Shown: positions 7,181 through 12,013 of the stretch, one piece after another
How the letters are laid out: each line of letters opens with the position of its first letter
Numbering within the stretch: the first letter of the stretch is position 1
Source: Rickettsiales bacterium
GTDB taxonomy: Bacteria; Pseudomonadota; Alphaproteobacteria; TMED109
Reading direction: 5' to 3'
Length of the DNA: 12,013 bases
NCBI GenBank assembly: GCA_002720125.1
Contig: PBGQ01000026.1
Location: forward strand, 8,578-20,590
Position numbers and translations under genes: made by a program
Notes under the pieces: model-generated
What the model was told of the DNA's origin: nothing
Seen by the model: only the letters and a program-made list of their open reading frames with translations
Database searches by the model: none

Positions 7181-7936
7181 TTATTTTATTTCACTCCATA
7201 TTTTTCTATAAGATAAGTAAAATAAGAAAGTCATAGCCAAAAGAAATAAGACTACTTTTATACCTGAAATTCTTCTTTTTTCCATTTCTGGCATAGAAGC
7301 CCAAGTTAAAAAGGTTACAAGGTCAAGAACCTCTTGTTCTAAAGTAGGAGAAGTTCCATCTTGGTATTCCACATCTTCTCCATACAACGGTTGAGGCATT
7401 GCAATAATCTTTCCTGGCATGTATTTATTATAATAACCTTCTCCTACATCAATATTATCAGGTGGTTCTTCATAACCTAATAACAATGATCTTAAATAGC
7501 TTGGACCGTCTTTCCTAGCTTTAACCATAAGAGTAAGATCTGGAGGATAAGCCCCATTATTAGCAGCTTTGGCACTTTCATCATTATCGTATGGACCCGT
7601 AAAATAGTCAGAAGCTTTAGCCATTCTTTTCTCAACCAATCCCTCCTCATTAGGAATGGCATCCACCATGAATTGTGCTGCTATAGCGCTTATTTGACTT
7701 TTATTATACCCAATTTCGGATAAGTTTCTAAATGCCAAATGTTTTAAACTATGACAAGAAGAACAAATTTCAACATATACTTGAAGACCTCTTTGAGCAC
7801 TATTCTTATCAATTTTTCCATAAAATTTATTAAACGAAAAATTATACTTTTCTGGTTTTGTTTCTAAGTCAGCGCAATAAGATTGTCGCATAAACAACAT
7901 AATGCTAAAAAAAAATAAAAAATAAATAAATTTCAT
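7181..7936 (-). CDS. petC: Cytochrome c1 of the ubiquinol-cytochrome c reductase (bc1) complex
   Basis: Cytochrome c1 takes electrons from the Rieske protein and passes them to soluble or membrane cytochrome c. The 251-residue protein begins with a hydrophobic signal peptide (about 1-20, probably cut near SYC/AD). Covalent heme attaches at CSSCH (58-62), with His62 as one axial ligand. Met180 in GKIIAMPQPL is the expected sixth ligand. The conserved NNGAYPPDLTL lies at 127-137 region. A C-terminal membrane anchor spans about 227-243 and ends in a short cytoplasmic basic tail. I chose ATG 7936 over the TTG one codon upstream. It starts 3 bases after the petB stop. Unlike Rhizobiales-type fused cytochrome b/c1 genes, here b and c1 are separate. 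Confidence 0.96.
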   Translation of the reverse strand: MKFIYFLFFFSIMLFMRQSYCADLETKPEKYNFSFNKFYGKIDKNSAQRGLQVYVEICSSCHSLKHLAFRNLSEIGYNKSQISAIAAQFMVDAIPNEEGLVEKRMAKASDYFTGPYDNDESAKAANNGAYPPDLTLMVKARKDGPSYLRSLLLGYEEPPDNIDVGEGYYNKYMPGKIIAMPQPLYGEDVEYQDGTSPTLEQEVLDLVTFLTWASMPEMEKRRISGIKVVLFLLAMTFLFYLSYRKIWSEIK

Positions 7937-7939
7937 CAA

Positions 7940-9145
7940 TTACTCTGCTAACACAGGTTTACTTATGCTAGAAGGCAGTGGTCTAGTCTTTTCAAAAAAT
8001 CCTAATAATGGGAGTACTATCAAAAAGTGGGCAAAATAGTAAATAGTAGCTATCCTTCCTGTTATCAAATAAATGCCTTCTGCTGGCTTACTTCCAATCC
8101 AGCCAAGCAAAATTGCATTAATGGTAAAAATCCAAAATAACTTCTTATATATTGGTCTAAAAGTGGCTGATCTTACCTTACTCGTATCTAGCCAAGGCAA
8201 TAGAAATAATACAAATATAGCACTAAACATTGCAATAACCCCACCTAATTTATCAGGTATTGCTCTGAGTATAGCATAGAAGGGTAAGAAATACCATTCA
8301 GGAACTATGTGTGCAGGAGTTTTAAGTGGATCCGCAGGTATATAGTTATCAGGATGTCCTAAATAATCGGGAGCAAAAAATACAACTGCAAAGAATATTG
8401 TCAAGACAAAGCTTAATCCGAACAAATCTTTTATTGTGTAATATGGATGAAACGGAATACTATCTTGTGGCCCTTTTCTGTCTATGCCAAGAGGATTATT
8501 AGAGCCGTGCGTATGTAAGGCTACAATATGTAAGATTACAACTCCAACTATAAGAAATGGAAATAAAAAATGCAGGGTATAAAATCTGCTTAATGTTGGA
8601 TTATCAACAGCGTAGCCACCCCAAAGCCATTGAACGATGCTTTCGCCAATAACAGGTATAGCAGAAAATAAATTTGTAATCACTGTTGCTCCCCAAAATG
8701 ACATCTGTCCCCATGGCAAGACATAACCCATAAATGCAGTAGCCATCATAAGAAGAAAGATAATTATACCTAACCACCATAGTAGTTCCCTGGGCGCTTT
8801 ATATGACCCATAATAAAGGCCTCTGAATATATGTATATAAACAACAATAAAGAAAAATGATGCACCATTCATATGGACGTATCTGATAAGCCATCCATGA
8901 TTAACATTTCTCATTATGTGCTCAATTGAATTAAACGCATGGTCAACATGTGCTGTATAATGCATAGATAAGATAATACCTGTGATTATTTGTAGTAAAA
9001 GAAAAAAACCTGCTAATGAACCAAAATTCCACCAATAGTTAAGATTTTTTGGGGTAGGATAATCTACTGCTGAATGCTTAAAAAAACTTACTATTGGGAG
9101 CCTATAATCTATCCATTCTACAATATTATTTTTTTTCTTTTCCAC
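7940..9145 (-). CDS. petB: Cytochrome b of the ubiquinol-cytochrome c reductase (bc1) complex
   Basis: This inner-membrane subunit carries hemes bL and bH and both quinone sites. The 401-residue sequence shows about eight hydrophobic segments. The four heme ligands are His91 and His105 in one helix and His192 and His206 in another, each pair 14 residues apart as required. The Qo site is marked by [20 protein letters not shown] (140-159) and by PEWY (282-285). Length and the C-terminal extra helices fit a full bc1-type cytochrome b, not the split b6/subunit IV form. The start codon is GTG at 9145, 6 bases after the petA stop; no good ATG is available upstream. It sits in the usual petA-petB-petC order and is surely co-transcribed. 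Confidence 0.97.
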   Translation of the reverse strand: MEKKKNNIVEWIDYRLPIVSFFKHSAVDYPTPKNLNYWWNFGSLAGFFLLLQIITGIILSMHYTAHVDHAFNSIEHIMRNVNHGWLIRYVHMNGASFFFIVVYIHIFRGLYYGSYKAPRELLWWLGIIIFLLMMATAFMGYVLPWGQMSFWGATVITNLFSAIPVIGESIVQWLWGGYAVDNPTLSRFYTLHFLFPFLIVGVVILHIVALHTHGSNNPLGIDRKGPQDSIPFHPYYTIKDLFGLSFVLTIFFAVVFFAPDYLGHPDNYIPADPLKTPAHIVPEWYFLPFYAILRAIPDKLGGVIAMFSAIFVLFLLPWLDTSKVRSATFRPIYKKLFWIFTINAILLGWIGSKPAEGIYLITGRIATIYYFAHFLIVLPLLGFFEKTRPLPSSISKPVLAE

Positions 9146-9151
9146 TGTAAT

Positions 9152-9673
9152 TTAACCTATTAAAATTGTATTATCGCTAGTATATTTGTATGGTGGTACT
9201 TCTAAATTTTTAGGAGCAGGCCCCTTTCGAATTCTGCCAGATGTGTCATAGTGTGAACCATGACAGGGGCAAAACCATCCTCGATATTCTCCCTTATTTG
9301 AAGCTGGTACGCATCCAAGATGTGTACATATCCCTACTAAAACCAAGAATTTTGGATTTAATGCTCTATCTTCATCCTTTTCTGGGTCTAAAAGTTGAGA
9401 TAACTCCACTTTGTTAGCCTCATCAATTTCTTTTTGGGAACGATGTTTTATAAATAGAGGCTTTCCTCTCCATAATACAGTTTTGCTATCACCTACTTTT
9501 AAACCCGATAAATCAATTTCTATTTTGGCTAATGCCTCAACATCCTTTGATGGGTTCATCTGATCTATTAAGGGCCACCCAGCTGTACCAGCAGCAATTA
9601 CACCCATAGCTCCTGATGCTTGATGAATAAAACTTCTTCTTGTTTTTTTCTTTCTTTTCTTAGTGTCTGACAT
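9152..9673 (-). CDS. petA: Rieske iron-sulfur subunit of the bc1 complex
   Basis: This subunit takes the first electron from ubiquinol and carries it to cytochrome c1. The 173-residue protein has a twin-arginine motif TRRSFIH (11-17) and a hydrophobic stretch at about 21-35 that serves as the uncleaved Tat-targeted membrane anchor. The cluster-binding boxes are CTHLGC (116-121) and CPCHGSHY (135-142). Cys116, His118, Cys135 and His138 hold the [2Fe-2S] cluster, and Cys121 and Cys137 form the family disulfide. Ser140 and Tyr142, which tune the redox potential, are kept. I chose ATG 9673 (MSDT) because it matches the usual start before the twin arginines. An in-frame ATG at 9700 would add nine atypical residues and overlap the likely promoter. 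Confidence 0.96.
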   Translation of the reverse strand: MSDTKKRKKKTRRSFIHQASGAMGVIAAGTAGWPLIDQMNPSKDVEALAKIEIDLSGLKVGDSKTVLWRGKPLFIKHRSQKEIDEANKVELSQLLDPEKDEDRALNPKFLVLVGICTHLGCVPASNKGEYRGWFCPCHGSHYDTSGRIRKGPAPKNLEVPPYKYTSDNTILIG

Positions 9674-9753
9674 TATGTAATAATAATTATTAATATACAT
9701 TTATAGTGATATTTATAAGATGTAAAGTGTTGTTTAAAATTCAAGTAAAAATT
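9674..9753. promoter_or_regulatory. Divergent control region between petA and hemF
   Basis: This 80-base, almost pure A/T segment separates the two outward-facing genes. For petA, the - strand has TTTACA (9726-9721) and TATAAA (9705-9700) at a tight 15-base spacing, giving a short leader to ATG 9673. For hemF, the + strand has only weak -10-like stretches near 9711-9719. No operator palindrome is convincing. Promoters must lie here or in the gene ends for both units to be expressed, but the exact elements are tentative. Confidence 0.45.
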
Positions 9754-10641
9754 ATGAAAAAAAAAAATTTACCTTCTAAACTAGAAACTAAAATATGGAA
9801 AGATAGAGCTAAAATATGTGAAAATTGGTTTTTTGAATTAAGAAATCTATTTAAGAATAAATTTAATAAATTAGAAAAAGATTATTGTAAGAAAAATTCT
9901 ATTTCATTTCAAAACTTTAAGAAACATAAATGGGAAAAAGATATAATGGATCCATCTGCTGGAGGAGGCATTAGTTTAGTCTTAAAAGGAAACCTTTTTG
10001 AAAAAGTAGGAATTAATATTTCTACTGTAAATGGAACCTTTCCTAGTGACTATAAGAATTCTATAAAAGGAGCAAGTGTAGATCCAAGATACTATGCCAC
10101 CGGTATATCTATAGTTTCTCATATGAAATCACCTTTTGTTCCTGCTGCTCACTTTAATTCTAGATTCATTATAACTAAAGATGCTTGGTTTGGAGGTGGA
10201 TGTGATATTACACCTACTTATATGAAAAGCCATGTTAAAAAACATTTTCATGCCTCTCTCAGGAGTTTTTGTAGTGGTTATGATAAAGATTATTACAAAC
10301 ATTTTAGCAAATGGTGTGAAGATTATTTTTATTTAAAACACAGAAATGAGGAAAGAGGTATTGGAGGAATTTTTTTTGATCATCTCGAAGATAATTGGGA
10401 TAAAAACTTTAACTTTACAAAACAAACTGGTTTATTTTTTTTAGAATATTATTCAAATTTGATTAAAAAATATTCTTATAAAAGCTGGACGGCTAAACAA
10501 AGAAAAAAGTTGATGAAAAAAAGAGGACGATACGTTGAATTTAACCTTCTTTATGACAAAGGAACAATGTTTGGTCTCAAAACTGGAGGTAATACTGATG
10601 CTATACTCATGTCCATGCCCCCCATAGTAGAGTGGGACTAA
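9754..10641 (+). CDS. hemF: Oxygen-dependent coproporphyrinogen III oxidase
   Basis: HemF uses molecular oxygen to decarboxylate two propionates of coproporphyrinogen III, giving protoporphyrinogen IX for heme synthesis. The 295-residue protein carries the family motifs SAGGGISLVLKGN (68-80), VGINISTVNG (85-94), WFGGGCDITPTY (145-156), WCEDYFYLKHRNEERGIGG (187-205) and, towards the C-terminus, GRYVEFNLLYDKGTMFG. It ends at MPPIVEWD, about 25 residues before the E. coli enzyme would. No lost coding continues past the stop, so this looks like a natural shorter end. I chose ATG 9754; a GTG at 9706 in the same frame would add 16 residues with no family match. It is divergent from petABC and converges on the CCA enzyme gene with a 7-base gap. 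Confidence 0.95.
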   Translation: MKKKNLPSKLETKIWKDRAKICENWFFELRNLFKNKFNKLEKDYCKKNSISFQNFKKHKWEKDIMDPSAGGGISLVLKGNLFEKVGINISTVNGTFPSDYKNSIKGASVDPRYYATGISIVSHMKSPFVPAAHFNSRFIITKDAWFGGGCDITPTYMKSHVKKHFHASLRSFCSGYDKDYYKHFSKWCEDYFYLKHRNEERGIGGIFFDHLEDNWDKNFNFTKQTGLFFLEYYSNLIKKYSYKSWTAKQRKKLMKKRGRYVEFNLLYDKGTMFGLKTGGNTDAILMSMPPIVEWD

Positions 10642-10648
10642 AGTAGAA

Positions 10649-11848
10649 CTAAATATTTATTTTATTCAGTTTGTATAAACATTGTTTCCTAGTAGGCTTA
10701 AACTTTTTGTGTATCCACCAAATCTCTAGAATCCTGAAATATTTTCCTATTTTTCTACCTGTTACATTTTTTAATAATTTTATATCATTACCATTGACAG
10801 GCAGCACAGGAATTTTCCAAACATCGAGCACCTCTAAAATATTTTTTCTCTTTTTTAAGTCAAATATAGACAACTGTAGCTGATATTTTTTTTTAGCAAT
10901 ATCAGAACCGTAAAAATATTTTATTTTTTTTGCTTGTTCTGTTCCTTTAATTGGTTTTAAATCTTCACATACACTTAAAATAATTTTTATATCCTTGTTT
11001 GACATTCTGAGGTCCCTCGCTAGGCTTTCTTTATCAATTTTTGATTTTAGAAATAAAAAACAAATTCTCAATATTATGTCTTTTTCCAGTTTGTCTATTC
11101 TTCTTAAATTAATAAAAGATATCTTACTGAGGCCGTTTACTAAAATGTCTAAGACCTTCATTTTTTTCATTAAAGACAAAACAAAACCAGCATTTCTTGT
11201 AACAATTAACTTTGCGAATTCTAAATAAATTCTTTCTTTAGATATCTTATTAATTAAATTAATGTTATTTATACATGATTCTAAAGAATTTTTATCAAGT
11301 TGCTTTTTTTTATCATTATAAGTTGCTACAAATCTAAAATACCTCAAGATTCTAAGATTATCTTCTGTTATTCTCTCTAAAGGGTTTCCGATGAATTTGA
11401 CTGTTTTTTTATTTAGAGCGTTCAATCCTTTATGAGGATCATATATTTTTCCATTAAAATTAGAATAAATTGCATTAATTGAAAAATCTCTTCTACAGGA
11501 ATCAGAATAAAAATCGTCAGTAAATTCTACTTTCGCTCTCCTGCCAAAGCTTATTTTATCTATTCTTAAGCTAGTGATCTCTATTTTAAATTTCTCAATT
11601 TGCAGTGTAATAGTTCCATGCCCACTTGATATATCAAAAAAATTTATATTATTTTTTTTTAAGATTTTTTTTGTCTTGCTAGGGGTTAGAGATATAGCAA
11701 GGTCTAGGTCATAGGTTTTTTCATTGGTCAATGCACACCTAACAGCACCTCCTACAAACATTAGGTTATGATGACCAAAGATATCAAATAAGTTTTTTAT
11801 TTTTTTATTTTTATGCCAGAACGGTAATTGTATATTTTTTTTTATCAT
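10649..11848 (-). CDS. cca: CCA-adding tRNA nucleotidyltransferase (class II; PcnB/Cca family)
   Basis: This enzyme builds or repairs the 3' CCA end of tRNAs. The 399-residue protein opens with the nucleotidyltransferase signature FVGGAVRCAL (31-40) and the metal-binding DLDLA (47-51), where Asp48 and Asp50 are the catalytic acids. Further motifs are IEITSLR (89-95), RRDFSINAI (119-127) and ERITEDNLRILRYFRF (158-173), which typify class II head and neck domains. A helical body follows, ending in a GRKIGKYFRILEIWW segment near the C-terminus. Poly(A) polymerases of the same family cannot be ruled out from sequence alone. A CCA-adding role is favoured because alphaproteobacteria usually keep a single family member for this essential job. 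It uses ATG 11848, 8 bases after the stop of a DUF6111-like gene, so both are likely one transcript. Confidence 0.92.
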   Translation of the reverse strand: MIKKNIQLPFWHKNKKIKNLFDIFGHHNLMFVGGAVRCALTNEKTYDLDLAISLTPSKTKKILKKNNINFFDISSGHGTITLQIEKFKIEITSLRIDKISFGRRAKVEFTDDFYSDSCRRDFSINAIYSNFNGKIYDPHKGLNALNKKTVKFIGNPLERITEDNLRILRYFRFVATYNDKKKQLDKNSLESCINNINLINKISKERIYLEFAKLIVTRNAGFVLSLMKKMKVLDILVNGLSKISFINLRRIDKLEKDIILRICFLFLKSKIDKESLARDLRMSNKDIKIILSVCEDLKPIKGTEQAKKIKYFYGSDIAKKKYQLQLSIFDLKKRKNILEVLDVWKIPVLPVNGNDIKLLKNVTGRKIGKYFRILEIWWIHKKFKPTRKQCLYKLNKINI

Positions 11849-11856
11849 TAGTTTTT

Positions 11857-12013
11857 TTAATTATTAGTAATGTGCCCTGGAATAACTTTTTCTCCATCAA
11901 AAGCAGGGGGATTATATTTACCTTTATTGTTATTTTCTAAAAACCTTAACGAGTAAATGCTAGATATAAAAAAAATGAATAAGATCATATAAAAAAATAT
12001 TTTTTTTAAATTA
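11857..12013 (-). CDS. DUF6111-like small membrane protein, 3' end only
   Basis: The frame is open from the right edge and ends at a TAA at 11859-11857; about 52 codons are visible. It holds a hydrophobic segment (KKIFFYMILFIFFISSIYS) that reads as a transmembrane helix. A short tail follows with GKYNPPAFDGEKVIPGHI. That tail matches what I recall of DUF6111 proteins, which end in a Y-x-PP-x(3)-G-x-V/I-x-PGH pattern and lie just before the CCA enzyme gene in many alphaproteobacteria. An in-frame ATG at 11988 would give only 43 residues, but the frame stays open beyond it, so the gene probably starts outside the window. Its function is unknown. It lies 8 bases before cca, which suggests one transcript. 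Confidence 0.62.
   Translation of the reverse strand, partial: NLKKIFFYMILFIFFISSIYSLRFLENNNKGKYNPPAFDGEKVIPGHITNN

Noticed and set aside
7870..7936. Lipoprotein signal on cytochrome c1
   Set aside because: The cysteine at residue 21 lacks the needed lipobox residues before it (QSYC), and a Sec signal peptide is normal for cytochrome c1.
8073..8279. Forward frame inside petB
   Set aside because: It is a shadow of the conserved cytochrome b coding strand, without start signals or family features.
9674..9700. ATG 9700 as the start of the Rieske gene
   Set aside because: The nine added residues (Asn/Tyr-rich) are not typical; the usual MSD-type start followed by the twin-arginine motif is at 9673, and the likely -10 element overlaps the upstream ATG.
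9706..9753. GTG-started extension of hemF
   Set aside because: It adds 16 residues without family similarity and would leave almost no leader; ATG 9754 fits the normal length.
10611..10648. Truncation or frameshift at the 3' end of hemF
   Set aside because: The protein ends earlier than E. coli HemF, but no frame downstream continues the family sequence and all conserved motifs are intact, so it is read as a naturally shorter end.
10671..11228. Two forward frames inside the CCA enzyme gene
   Set aside because: They are low-complexity Phe/Leu/Ser-rich shadows of an AT-rich gene on the opposite strand.
1..12013. Mobile elements, CRISPR arrays, defence systems or RNA genes
   Set aside because: Coding density is near complete with housekeeping genes; no repeated spacer pattern, inverted-repeat-flanked transposase, tRNA cloverleaf or rRNA segment is visible in the short gaps.

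Overview
This window is ordinary core chromosome from a very AT-rich, aerobic, alphaproteobacterium-like organism with tightly packed genes. The grounds are: NDUFAF7/MidA-type methyltransferase, a three-gene cytochrome bc1 operon in the order Rieske, cytochrome b, cytochrome c1, oxygen-dependent coproporphyrinogen oxidase (HemF), and a CCA-adding enzyme preceded by a tail typical of the DUF6111 family. Intergenic gaps range from zero to about 80 bases. This fits a streamlined marine lineage such as Pelagibacterales (SAR11), but that placement is inference from base composition and gene content. No mobile element, CRISPR array, tRNA or rRNA is visible.

Left block (1-7180, all + strand): a 5'-truncated MidA-like methyltransferase gene overlaps or abuts pgeF. 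A possible promoter follows, then prs, rplY, pth and ychF with gaps of 4 to 10 bases. Next come a dienelactone-hydrolase family gene, an exported FKBP prolyl isomerase, and the MTA phosphorylase gene mtnP, which uses a TTG start. The prs-rplY-pth-ychF run is a familiar bacterial housekeeping cluster (nucleotide precursor, ribosome, translation rescue, translation-linked ATPase).

Middle block (7181-9673, - strand): the petABC operon encodes all three catalytic subunits of the cytochrome bc1 complex, with heme and iron-sulfur ligands intact. Its last stop codon touches the mtnP stop codon, and a small AT-rich hairpin sits at the junction. About 80 bases separate petA from hemF, which is read the other way, so heme synthesis and a heme-rich respiratory complex share one divergent control region.

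Right block (9754-12013): hemF (+) converges on a CCA tRNA nucleotidyltransferase gene (-). That gene is preceded, 8 bases away, by the 3' end of a small membrane protein gene of DUF6111 type that runs off the right edge.

Links: MtnP (and possibly PgeF) releases adenine from nucleosides, and Prs makes the PRPP needed to salvage it. HemF feeds heme to the cytochromes. Pth, L25, YchF and the CCA enzyme serve translation. I found no convincing novel system. The points worth checking are start-site choices, the divergent petA/hemF promoter region, the mtnP/petC junction and the small edge gene.
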